Positions 9,431 to 17,759 of a stretch of DNA of 64,000 nucleotides are shown here, one piece after another. The notes beneath the pieces are model-generated. The model saw nothing but the letters and a program-made list of their open reading frames with translations, searched no databases and was not told the origin of the DNA. The position numbers and the translations under genes are program-made. The stretch's first letter is position 1. Each line of letters begins with the position of its first letter. The DNA lies in contig OY760427.1 of NCBI GenBank assembly GCA_963663495.1, forward strand, positions 3,224,001-3,288,000, in the 5' to 3' direction. This DNA comes from G963663495 sp963663495 (GTDB lineage: Bacteria; Bacteroidota; Rhodothermia; Rhodothermales; Bin80).

Positions 9431-10279
9431 TTACAGCTCAGTCAACAGTCTTGGATTAATCAGACGGACTCCTTGCTCCCCGCTGATAACGTTCGCAATC
9501 TCAATGACTGGATCATGCTCAAAAAACACGGTGAAACTGTGTTCGGCCGCTTCGTCCAGGAACGCGCGCTTCTCCGACACAGTCACGAGCGGACGTACAT
9601 CATACGCCATAATCCAAGGCGGTCGCACATGGTGAATGGTCGGAATAAGGTCTGCTACGAACACCAACGAGCCTTCATTGCCACTCACACGAACCAGCTG
9701 TTGCGCATCCGTGTGGCCATGTACGATATTAAGGTCCACTCCACGCACGAGGTTGCACGGTCCATCCAGAGTATGTAGTTGACCACAAGCCGACAATGGC
9801 TCAATATTCTCGGGTAGGAAGGATCCGGCCTCGCGGGCATTTGGTGCCCGCGCACTCTCAAGTTGGGCGCGCTGCACGTAGTACGTAGCATTCTTGAACC
9901 GTGGAACGATTGATTCTCCCTTGCGCCAAGTGCTGCCGCCAGCGTGATCAAAGTGTAGGTGTGTAAGGATCACGTCCGTGACCTCATCGGGAAGAAATCC
10001 TGCCTGCACAATGGCTTCGCCCGGGTCTACCGCCTTCAGCGCGAACCAGTCGTTAAACTTCTCATCCGTCTTGGTACCTGCACCGGTATCTATCAACATT
10101 AGACGGTCTTCCCCTTCCAATAGCAGGCAGCGCATTTGCAGAGTAATACGTCCTCTTGCATCTGGCTTCATTCTTCGCTCCCAAAGGGTGCGCGGAACAA
10201 TTCCAAACATCGCGCCGCCGTCCAGGCGTAGGGTTCCTGCGTCAATGGCGTGCAGGTTAAATGCTCCTATGCGAGGCAT
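9431..10279 (-). CDS. Metallo-beta-lactamase-fold hydrolase
   Basis: 282 residues with the complete MBL zinc signature: LTHLHFDHAGG at about residues 105-115 (HxHxDH), a further His in HGHTDAQQ, Asp in VADLIPT and His in FFEHDP. The overall layout, with an N-terminal LIDTGAG and the HxHxDH at about 110, resembles YtnP/AHL-lactonase-like cytosolic hydrolases that open lactones, but the substrate cannot be read from sequence. No signal peptide is seen. It stands alone, separated from porU by 248 bp and from the GHKL operon by 97 bp, all on the minus strand. Confidence 0.85.
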   Translation of the reverse strand: MPRIGAFNLHAIDAGTLRLDGGAMFGIVPRTLWERRMKPDARGRITLQMRCLLLEGEDRLMLIDTGAGTKTDEKFNDWFALKAVDPGEAIVQAGFLPDEVTDVILTHLHFDHAGGSTWRKGESIVPRFKNATYYVQRAQLESARAPNAREAGSFLPENIEPLSACGQLHTLDGPCNLVRGVDLNIVHGHTDAQQLVRVSGNEGSLVFVADLIPTIHHVRPPWIMAYDVRPLVTVSEKRAFLDEAAEHSFTVFFEHDPVIEIANVISGEQGVRLINPRLLTEL

Positions 10280-10376
10280 CTCATGGTGTAGAGTGCTCCC
10301 GACTCCGTTGGACCAGAAGCTGTCCTGATGGATCCAAACCAGTCTCCAATGCAGGCCGAAAATTCTCTGGACACCT

Positions 10377-11663
10377 TCAGTGTTTGGCTAGAGTTTGACC
10401 GTGTTGAGAAGAAACTGGTCCGCTTGGTTTACATGGCGCCCGATCTTCGCTACACTCGCTTCCGGTTGAGTTCGAAGGAATAGCTTCCCCGGGGATGCGG
10501 GGTAATCCTTGTCGTTGCAGAAACAGCGCGTACCGTTGCTGGATCCTTGTCAGGTAGGGATGCAGCAGCCGTCCCTTTCGTCTACCCTTCCAGTCACCGT
10601 ACTTCTGCAGTCGCAACTTGCCGAATATAAACAAAATACTGTCCCCGTCAGCGAAAGAAAACACTATTGCTTCATTGGTCTTTTCTGCGATCTGTCCGTG
10701 TTTTCTTAGGTACTTTTCCCGAATCTTTTTATCACTAATCTTTTTCCCTTCAATGCAGTAGAGTAGAATGTCATCTGTGCATCCGCCATCCCTCGGAATG
10801 CAATCACAGTCCGGTCGAATGTTGAGGAAGAATTTCCCTCGGTGCTTGAACAAGTCTCCGCAGCGCACTTCATCTTCAGCCGTATCCTTAACGAATGTCG
10901 TCGCTCCAATCAGGGCGCGAAGCTGTTCCTCGGGAACAGCTGGAAGAGTTTCGCCCGGCAAATTCGGGAGTTCTTTGTCAAAGGCAGTTGCTTGCATACG
11001 TCCCCGCAGGCTATTGTTAATCATCTCGGTAAGGGCCAGCCCCGGATTCACGTTATCCGCCACATATGACTGCCAAAACACCCGGGGCCAGTTTGGACTG
11101 CAAGCGTACATTGAACCGAAAAGATCTTTTCTAGCCGCACGAAAGGCTTTATCCCACTTCTTGAGGACATGCACGGATGCATTACCCATTACCCATTCGC
11201 TAACTCGATCAAGGTTGAGCAAGTCATTGGTCATGAGATCGTTCTTATGTTGAATAAACACAAAGCTCCTCTTCAATGAATCACCATCATAGATCTCTTC
11301 TACCTTGGCTGCAATGTGTTCAGGTGCCTCGTTCGTAAAGATGAAGACCGGTACAGAAAACTCCCTCGCCCGTCCCAGAAACTCCAAGTTCATCCGAATA
11401 CCGTCAGCTTCCAGCTCTTCCCCTCCCCCGTGCCAAAGTTTCCAGTCCAGCAGCACGAAACTGGCCGACTCCAAGAGGCTATTCCAAACCACCTCCCGCG
11501 GCATCTGGCTTGCCTGGTAAAATGGTGTACCCCATTCCGCCTTAAACTGCTCTACAATCTCCGTAATTCTGTCATGAGTGGAGGTCTCTGTGATTGACAA
11601 TTCAGGATCAAGCGCATCATCTATTACGATGCCCATTCCAGACATGAGATCTTTCAGGTCCAT
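10377..11663 (-). CDS. Receiver-like protein of the GHKL/methyltransferase operon
   Basis: 428 residues. The first ~150 look like a diverged response-regulator receiver domain: GIVIDDALD (acidic pair), FVLLDWKLW where the Asp would be the phospho-acceptor, VFIFTNEAP for the conserved Thr/Ser and VFIQHKN for the Lys. The remainder matches nothing I recognise; it has a Cys-rich patch (DCDCIPRDGGC, about residues 284-294) that could bind metal and a basic C-terminus. It is the last gene of the overlapping operon and its start overlaps the end of the histidine-kinase-like ORF (shared base 11663). The context suggests that the kinase domain signals to this protein, which would be the effector or regulator of a restriction-like system. 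The function is inferred, not shown. Confidence 0.7.
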   Translation of the reverse strand: MDLKDLMSGMGIVIDDALDPELSITETSTHDRITEIVEQFKAEWGTPFYQASQMPREVVWNSLLESASFVLLDWKLWHGGGEELEADGIRMNLEFLGRAREFSVPVFIFTNEAPEHIAAKVEEIYDGDSLKRSFVFIQHKNDLMTNDLLNLDRVSEWVMGNASVHVLKKWDKAFRAARKDLFGSMYACSPNWPRVFWQSYVADNVNPGLALTEMINNSLRGRMQATAFDKELPNLPGETLPAVPEEQLRALIGATTFVKDTAEDEVRCGDLFKHRGKFFLNIRPDCDCIPRDGGCTDDILLYCIEGKKISDKKIREKYLRKHGQIAEKTNEAIVFSFADGDSILFIFGKLRLQKYGDWKGRRKGRLLHPYLTRIQQRYALFLQRQGLPRIPGEAIPSNSTGSECSEDRAPCKPSGPVSSQHGQTLAKH

Positions 11664-12376
11664 CAGGTATCTCTTTTCATGAAGCTAACGACAAAGTTGG
11701 CTCCCGATAGTACTCGGTTACTTGCATCGGCAACATTTATACGGTAGTCGTGTCGCTCCAGCAGTTGGCGCGCAATGTAGAGTCCCAGACCTCGCCCATC
11801 CTCACCCTTGCCAGAGTAGAATGCATCAAAGATATAGGGTTCGTCCGCGGAGTCAATGCCAGGTCCGTTGTCCGAAAAAACAAGAACGCTTTGGTTGCCA
11901 TCCAGAGTGATTCGGATTTCGCGAGCATCCTGCGACACGGCTTCTAGCCAGTACGCGGCATTATCGAACAGATTAATGAGAACCTGCATCGCCACCCCGT
12001 CTGTCGTGCTAGCCACCAGGGGAGCGTTACCCTTCGTCCTTTTGCAATAGCGAATGTTACGACGATCAAGCAGGGGCTTGTAGACTCGATGAATTTTGTC
12101 AAGCAACGGTTCAATTTGGGTCTTCTTACGCCGTCGGCGCGCCGCTGTGAACAAGCTTTGGACATCACGCATGCCCTCAATCGTTAATGCCAAGACTTCA
12201 AGAAGCCTGTCCGACATTTCCAGTACTTGAGTCAACTGGTCACGACGGGCAACACTTGCAAGCTCGCGCGAAATTCTCTGGGCCCCTGTGAGCATCAGCA
12301 TAACGTCGTGGGAAGCCATCTCCACAGAAATACCAACTCCCGCAAGATCCTCTGTCAATTCCGCGCGTCTCACCAA
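11663..12376 (-). CDS. Histidine-kinase-like C-terminal half of a split GHKL protein
   Basis: 237 residues from a TTG at 12376, but the frame is open for a further 32 codons upstream to an amber stop (12475-12473) that ends the preceding ORF in the same frame. It contains a DHp-like helix (VEMASHDVMLML, candidate phospho-His) and a full HATPase domain: N box LINLFDNAAYWLE, G1 FSDNGPGID, G2 GRGLGLYIARQL. No ribosome binding site precedes the TTG. The likeliest reading is that this is the second half of one ~745-residue protein broken by a nonsense codon; independent translation or amber readthrough are alternatives. Confidence 0.75.
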   Translation of the reverse strand: MVRRAELTEDLAGVGISVEMASHDVMLMLTGAQRISRELASVARRDQLTQVLEMSDRLLEVLALTIEGMRDVQSLFTAARRRRKKTQIEPLLDKIHRVYKPLLDRRNIRYCKRTKGNAPLVASTTDGVAMQVLINLFDNAAYWLEAVSQDAREIRITLDGNQSVLVFSDNGPGIDSADEPYIFDAFYSGKGEDGRGLGLYIARQLLERHDYRINVADASNRVLSGANFVVSFMKRDT

Positions 12377-12472
12377 GTGCGTTCGTTCGCGATTGTAATC
12401 CTTTTCAATCTTGGCAGCCGAATTGGCTAAGGAACGATTTCCTGCTTTGCCAAGGGCTTTGCTCAGACTAGA

Positions 12473-12475
12473 CTA
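12473..12475 (-). other. In-frame amber codon joining the two halves of the GHKL/histidine kinase gene
   Basis: The TAG follows ...AIAIE and the next 32 codons (SSLSKALGKA...NRERTH) are open and in the same frame as the downstream kinase half (12473 and 12374 differ by 99). The linker sequence reads as coding (helical, charged). Confidence 0.85.
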
Positions 12476-13903
12476 TTCAATGGCAATGGCTCGGTTATCA
12501 ACCAGACGAGCCGTAGAGCGACGACTTTGTTTGTGTTTAAGCCGGGCGAAAGGATACTGCTTTACGTAGGATAATAGCAGCTTCACTAGAAATACGAGAT
12601 CACGCGCTGCTCCGCCGGACTCAATCAGCCCTTCGCGGTTTGTCTTATCACGCAGGTGCGGATTATCACGGTGCGTTATGTCAATCCACCCGATAGTCTG
12701 GTCATTGCTAAAGAAATTGCCTGCGCGTCCAGTCCCACGCGCAATGTCAATCTCAAGCCAGTCGTCGTCGGGGTCCCCGTACGGATACACGCGGACCCCG
12801 TCTCGATAAAGATAGATTCGATGTTCTCGAAGTAACCTTTTGTCGACCTGCTTTAGAACATATCGGCCATCAGTGCCGCGAGCGAAGTCGAAAATGAAGA
12901 AATGGAAGGAAAAATCACCACACCGGAACTTGCCTAAACGCAAGTCCAACCCAGACTGCAACGGTTGATTCTCCCCATCATGTTGAGCTTCGCGGCAACG
13001 CTCTTTCCATACCCACAGGCCGGTTATTTTTGGATTATCAAGGCCTACAACGCTCTCATCAATAGCACCATTCGATTTGATATGAAAAGCATTGTCTCCC
13101 GAATCAAAGCGTCCAGCCAAGGTCAAAACCGCCTTCTCTTCAAGCAATGCTTCAAGCTTCTCCGCACCCTGTTTTTCAACGAGGATCCGGCGTTCTCCAT
13201 TGAAGAAAATAGCGATTTCAAGTGGATTGGCAGGTTCGTTCTCCGTGATTCGAGATATCGGGTCCGTGAGCGCCAGAACATCGCGACTCAATCGTTTGAT
13301 TGCAGACCTGCCCCATATTCCTTTGAGATTCCGAATCTCAATAACGGTACCGTGTTTAATTTCAGCGAGAATAACTGGCTCAGTTTGGGAGATGTCGACC
13401 CGAATCTGATCGAGATAAGTCGTTTGAGGATTACCATCCACACACAAAAAATCGTCGTCAAACTTGGAGAAATCCCATGTCAATACTGCTTCCCTATCGG
13501 TCGAACCCTGCCTCGTCGCGATCCTTATTTCCCGCCCGAGCTTGAGGACAGCGAAGCGACCTATGCCCTTTTCTCCTTGCATGGTCCGGCCCTTGCTGAG
13601 AGTCTTGCCCTTGCCAGCCAGCTTGAGCTTATGCTTTGACGGGATCGCAGGAATCATCCAATCTTTGCGAAGGGTGGAAACTGACATCCCGTTGCCATCG
13701 TCACGAACGATGATGCGGGACCGTTCATTGGGTGTCATGTCATCGTCGAAATTCTCAAATCGCACCTCCACTTGGTCCGCGTCGGCATCATACGCGTTCT
13801 TGATGAGCTCAACTAAGGCGATGCGCTCGTTCTTGATCAATTGTTCGCCGAGCATCGTCAGAAGGCGAGCGTGCGGCCGAAACGACAAGACTTCGGTGTT
13901 CAT
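12473..13903 (-). CDS. GHKL (MORC/MutL-like) ATPase, N-terminal half of a split protein
   Basis: 476 residues. The N-terminal ATPase domain is clear: N box LVELIKNAYDADAD (about residues 31-44), G1 VRDDGNGMS, G2 GEKGIGRFAVLKLG (about 110-123), then an S5-like domain ending with KKY-type content (YVKQYPFARLKHKQ). Such GHKL ATPases occur with DNA methyltransferases in restriction-modification-like operons (the MutL/MORC relatives described by Iyer, Abhiman and Aravind). The ATG overlaps the stop of the methyltransferase gene by 4 nt (ATGA). The ORF ends at TAG (12475-12473) while the same frame continues into the histidine kinase half, so this is probably a truncated form of a two-ATPase-domain sensor protein. 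Confidence 0.82.
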   Translation of the reverse strand: MNTEVLSFRPHARLLTMLGEQLIKNERIALVELIKNAYDADADQVEVRFENFDDDMTPNERSRIIVRDDGNGMSVSTLRKDWMIPAIPSKHKLKLAGKGKTLSKGRTMQGEKGIGRFAVLKLGREIRIATRQGSTDREAVLTWDFSKFDDDFLCVDGNPQTTYLDQIRVDISQTEPVILAEIKHGTVIEIRNLKGIWGRSAIKRLSRDVLALTDPISRITENEPANPLEIAIFFNGERRILVEKQGAEKLEALLEEKAVLTLAGRFDSGDNAFHIKSNGAIDESVVGLDNPKITGLWVWKERCREAQHDGENQPLQSGLDLRLGKFRCGDFSFHFFIFDFARGTDGRYVLKQVDKRLLREHRIYLYRDGVRVYPYGDPDDDWLEIDIARGTGRAGNFFSNDQTIGWIDITHRDNPHLRDKTNREGLIESGGAARDLVFLVKLLLSYVKQYPFARLKHKQSRRSTARLVDNRAIAIE

Positions 13904-15228
13904 CGCCGCCTCCCAGCCACCACAAACTCCTTGCCATAAACGTTTCGCTTTGTGGAGTCTCGGGTGAATCGGCCGCGGGCATCACGATACGGCGTCATGA
14001 TCTTCAATGACACTCTCCTTTCAAAAGCCGTAATCTCGGTGAACCCGGCACAGGCCATGCGCTGGCAAAGGTAGTCACAGTTATCAATCGTGGTTCCCTG
14101 GTAAGTAGTATTACCAATGACGAATACCGCCATGCCGTTAGCGTTCAGTATTTTCCAGCACTTGCTGACTGTTCTGTTTAAATCACGAAAATACCGTGCC
14201 ACCGAACGGGCTTTGCGTTTGTCTCTTTCGATTAATGTGTCGTATGTATCTAACGCCAGTGTTCCTAACTTCTTGATAACCCCGCGGCTTAAGGGCTTCA
14301 CTCGAAAGTCGTTGCCCAGCATGTTCATGCGCAAATCACGGTAGTCGTCGGCAAATCTGAGCCATAAGGCGGACAATTGATGAATATCCGCATAATCATA
14401 CGATGTGACATAGGGTGGGCTCGTCACAATTAGATCTGGCCGGCAACTCGGTGGGCGCGAAGCGAGAAAATTTCGGGTCCGTATGCTAACTTGCGCTGTT
14501 GATGTTGAGCGGGTGGATTGCGTTGAGACTGATACATTGGTACGGTCGTGTTGTGAATTGGCTTTCCGCATGAGTGTGACCTGATCAGCGAACGCTTCCC
14601 CTACCGCGCGAGGTACCTTGTTGGGATCAACCTGTGGCTTGATTGACTTGGTAAGCCAACGGGAAGTTGGCTTAAGTATATTCGAAAAGGCGCATCGAAA
14701 GAATTTTCGGTAGCGACTCTTTGGTGGCACGGATAAGTCTATAGCCTGGCGGAGATAAGCAAGGTCCACAATCGTATTATGGTCGTACCAATATCGAAGC
14801 CTGTCCGGGATTGGTTCTGCCAGTTTCGGGCCGGATTGCAATGCTTTGACATTCCGTTCAATGGTCCCGAACTTCCGTTTGAGGCCCTCATCATCATATG
14901 AGCGCGTCTTAACATTAGCAATAAGCGTTGCGACGGGATTGATGTCGCATCCCCAGAATCTCTTTCCGTTTCTGATTGCTTCCACGGCAGTTGTGCCGCA
15001 CCCGCAAAAGACATCAGCAACAAGATCTACCTTCACATCATTTTGTAGGGCAAATTGTAGTGCCTTCGTAGTGAGGAAGGCAGGGAACTTGGCAGGGTAG
15101 GCGTGAATCCTGTGGATGAGATCCTCTTTGACGTCTCCAAAATCCCAATACGTTGCCGGAACTACCGGATCGGTGTTTCCAAGGCGTGAGTGCTGCCGCC
15201 TATCCATAGGTGTAGAATTGGTTAGCAT
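13900..15228 (-). CDS. DNA amino-methyltransferase (N4-cytosine or N6-adenine)
   Basis: 442 residues. Motif I is ADVFCGCGTT (71-80; SAM binding, followed by FWGCDINPVA) and the catalytic motif IV is TSPPY (269-273), the S/TPPY form common in N4-cytosine enzymes though also found in N6-adenine ones. About 190 residues separate the motifs, leaving room for a target-recognition region between them. The N-terminus YWDFGDVKEDLIHRIHAYPA is typical of the class of methyltransferases found with GHKL ATPase or helicase partners. The gene overlaps its neighbours at both ends (7 nt with the truncated ATPase, 4 nt with the GHKL ATPase), which argues for one translationally coupled operon. Confidence 0.88.
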   Translation of the reverse strand: MLTNSTPMDRRQHSRLGNTDPVVPATYWDFGDVKEDLIHRIHAYPAKFPAFLTTKALQFALQNDVKVDLVADVFCGCGTTAVEAIRNGKRFWGCDINPVATLIANVKTRSYDDEGLKRKFGTIERNVKALQSGPKLAEPIPDRLRYWYDHNTIVDLAYLRQAIDLSVPPKSRYRKFFRCAFSNILKPTSRWLTKSIKPQVDPNKVPRAVGEAFADQVTLMRKANSQHDRTNVSVSTQSTRSTSTAQVSIRTRNFLASRPPSCRPDLIVTSPPYVTSYDYADIHQLSALWLRFADDYRDLRMNMLGNDFRVKPLSRGVIKKLGTLALDTYDTLIERDKRKARSVARYFRDLNRTVSKCWKILNANGMAVFVIGNTTYQGTTIDNCDYLCQRMACAGFTEITAFERRVSLKIMTPYRDARGRFTRDSTKRNVYGKEFVVAGRRR

Positions 15229-15575
15229 ACCTTCAACCCATCTGCAGGAAACGCCAAACAGGAAGATCGTGTCTTCATTAGAAACAGAACATGTAGTACC
15301 GTCAGTTTTATTCTAGTGCCGTACCTATCTCCGATTCCTTCCGACGCTGGTAGCCCATCTTCAGAATGCGTTCGTTGCATGCCTGACCCGTCGTCTTTAA
15401 CGTATACTACACCATCCTCAGTATTTACAAAGATTTCTACGGTTGACGCATCTGCGTCCCAAGCATTGGCTTTAAGCTCTGACAATACTGCCCCAATATT
15501 GGAATAAAGCCCAATCCCCAAGTGGCGAAGGACATTCAGGCTGAGGGTCATTGTGTCCTTCTGCGAACTTCTCAT
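15222..15575 (-). pseudogene. Truncated second GHKL ATPase gene
   Basis: 117 residues. The start is a good GHKL N-terminus: MTLSLNVLRHLGIGLYSN, an N box LSELKANAWDADAS (with Lys where Val or Ile is usual) and G1 VKDDGSGM. After that residue the expected G2 box (KGIGK) and the rest of the ATPase are missing; the tail SEGIGDRYGTRIKLTVLHVL reads as deletion-joined or out of frame. Family members are normally several hundred residues long. The ATG overlaps the stop of the upstream methyltransferase remnant (TAATG), so the truncation happened inside an intact operon architecture. Probably non-functional. Confidence 0.65.
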
Positions 15576-15745
15576 TACACCGCGGTCACATGTTTAGCTA
15601 TGAATCTCGCAATAGCATCTCCTAGCGCCACCGGAACAGCGTTTCCAGCGGTTTGCGAGGCCATGCAGTTGTCAACTAATTCCAAGAGCATCCGCTCCTT
15701 CAAGGTGTATTTCGCCCGTCCCCGATTCCGCACCATACGGTCGCA
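15575..15745 (-). pseudogene. 3' remnant of a cytosine-C5 DNA methyltransferase gene
   Basis: The minus-strand frame ending at TAA (15577-15575) encodes about 57 residues finishing ...MASQTAGNAVPVALGDAIA followed by RFIAKHVTAV. GNAVPxxL...AIA close to the C-terminus is conserved motif X of C5 methyltransferases. The frame closes at a TGA about 57 codons upstream, and the catalytic PC (motif IV) and ENV (motif VI) segments are absent, so only the last part of the gene survives. The TAATG overlap with the truncated ATPase suggests this was once the first gene of the operon. Not listed among long ORFs because it has no start codon. Confidence 0.6.
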
Positions 15746-16323
15746 CCTCCCGGTTCGAGATCACGCAGAACGTACACTCTGAATTAACCCATGTGCGATA
15801 TGCTCTTGCAGTTATACGTCGTATCCGCAAAGTTGAACGACCGCTCCTTGTTAGTTGCGAAGGATTGCCCCGCAAGCACGCGCTTCTTCAGCTGTCTTAG
15901 ACTGCACCACACATCCGATCGAACTTGCTGATGCACACGATGAAGCGTTCCCGCGAAGCTCTTCATTTATACTATTGTCCAACAGCCTGACGACCTAACC
16001 ATTTCTACACCAAGTGGATGCACGGCAGGTGGCATCCTCAAATGAACACCCGTTGTATGGCCTACTCATAATACAACACGATCATATATAAGTTCTCCTT
16101 TTCCACACACATATTTCTTGATCTATGTATAATAATTTCCTGTGCTTAAGCTATAATCAAGCTATAATCAGTAGCCAAAGCAGAACATCCCCCGATTAAG
16201 AATATGCATCCTATAATGGTACTTTGGAATGACTAGGATTCTCAAACCACATCCGCACAAGACATCTACTCAGGACGCCGAAGCTGACCTTCTGGGATTA
16301 CGAGGTGCACTTCTTTGCTAACA
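15746..16323. other. Gene-poor stretch between the methyltransferase remnant and the IS66 element
   Basis: No convincing gene on either strand; the short ORFs here match no family I know. One small direct repeat (aagctataatc twice, about 16147-16169) is visible. If the ancestral C5 methyltransferase gene reached into this stretch it is no longer recognisable. Confidence 0.5.
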
Positions 16324-16331
16324 GCTTTTTC
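16324..16331. repeat. Target-site duplication of IS66-A, left copy
   Basis: gctttttc, identical to 20298-20305 on the other side of the element. Confidence 0.9.
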
Positions 16332-16671
16332 GTATCCGTACGGTAAAGTACATGGTAAAGCGGGCTTAGCATTGGTCTGCGTAGTCCGCTTGTAGAGCTT
16401 AGTGCAAGGTGATTATACGCCAGGTTTGGTGTGCCGATATGGGAATTTTGGAGTGGTGTGCAGCTTATCGTCCAGGCGCCTGAATGCAGGCAGCAATCAG
16501 CGTCTTTTGGGACAAAAAACATGGGTTTTGGGGAGAAGAACCGGAACATTGTGGAGGACGCACATGTACATGAACTATGCGGTCCAAGGCATCTTTCTCC
16601 CCCTCTTCTCCTGCCGGTGAAGTCCTTTTTCAGAGGCTGAGAACAAGGATCTGCGAAAACAGGTCCGTCGC

Positions 16672-17400
16672 TTGGAGAAAAAAGCCGATCGTCTATCCAA
16701 GAACAACGCGGATCTGGCTGCGAAGATTAGCCATCTGGAAGATAGGTTGGAACAAGCGTATCACCTACTCCCTGGCGAAAAGAGTGAGCGTTACACACCG
16801 GCGGACAATGCGCAGCAAGGCCGGTTGTCTGGAGAGGAACCAGAAGCTGTTGAGCCCGAGGAGGAGGACGAGTATGTCCTGGTAAAGCGCAAGCGGCGTG
16901 GGAAGAACAAGCCGGTGCGTGGGCCGATTCCAGACCATCTGCCCAGAGAGGTGATCCGCCTTGAGCCGGAGGGCAGCACCGCGGGTATGAAGTACATCGG
17001 CGAGGAAGTAACGGAGTACCTGGAATATGTGCCGGGCTTCACGAGGGTAGTACGGATTGTGCGGCCGAAGTACGCTGTCTGCAAGGAGCCTCGCAAGGGG
17101 GTGGTCATAGCGCCGTTGCCGAAGCGTGTCATACCGAAGGGGAAGGCGGGTCCGGGGTTGTTGGCGTATTTGGCGGTAGCCAAATATGTGGATCATATGC
17201 CGCTATACCGGCTGCGGAAGAAGTTTCAGCGCCATGGCGTGAAGCTATCGGCTGCTACAATGGGGGATTGGATTGCGAAGGTAGCGACGTATCTGGGTCC
17301 GTTAGGAGATGCGTTGCGTAAGGAGGTGCTTCGTAGCGGGTATCTGCAGGTGGATGAGACAACGTTCCCGGTGCAAAAGGCCGAAGAAGAAAGGGAAGGA
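16672..17400 (+). pseudogene. tnpC: IS66 transposase TnpC, exon 1 (5'-damaged)
   Basis: 243 codons matching residues ~38-280 of copy B: a coiled-coil start (SKNNADLAAKISHLEDRLEQ), an HTH/zinc-ribbon-like middle and the start of the IS66 DDE domain (DETTFPVQK). Compared with copy B, 16 bp are missing upstream between two agaggct repeats, which puts the natural start (ATG near 16577) out of frame; the frame shown here begins only at a TTG. The last complete codon, GGA, ends exactly at the intron boundary. After splicing the frame continues into 19325-20110. Confidence 0.85.
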
Positions 17401-17759
17401 GTGCGCCAGGCTAACTGGCAAGGTATAGCGGGTGAAAGTCCCGTAATATGAAGCTACAACCAAGTACATATTTCCGCGAGCCGTGCGTGGCTACTCGTGA
17501 GGGTAGACGCGAAGCGTCGGTAGCGGTGCGTGTGGCCAGGGACATGGAGCATCGAAAGACTTCTTGTTCGGGTTGCCGAGGCTCTTCCTTTGGTCGAAGG
17601 CAACATGTCCGTCATCGTTATGGTAAGACGGCGGACAGGCCCGCGGTGTCCGAGACCCCATGGACGCACGTACATACCTTGTCGGGACCTGGGAGGTCTT
17701 CATACTGTCCTGCAGTCGTGCGGGACCGCGAAGGAAAGGTGGAGACACCGTAACCGGAG

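Noticed and set aside
15784..15966. 60-residue ORF on the minus strand as more of the C5 methyltransferase
   Set aside because: No methyltransferase motif is visible and the frame differs from the motif X frame.
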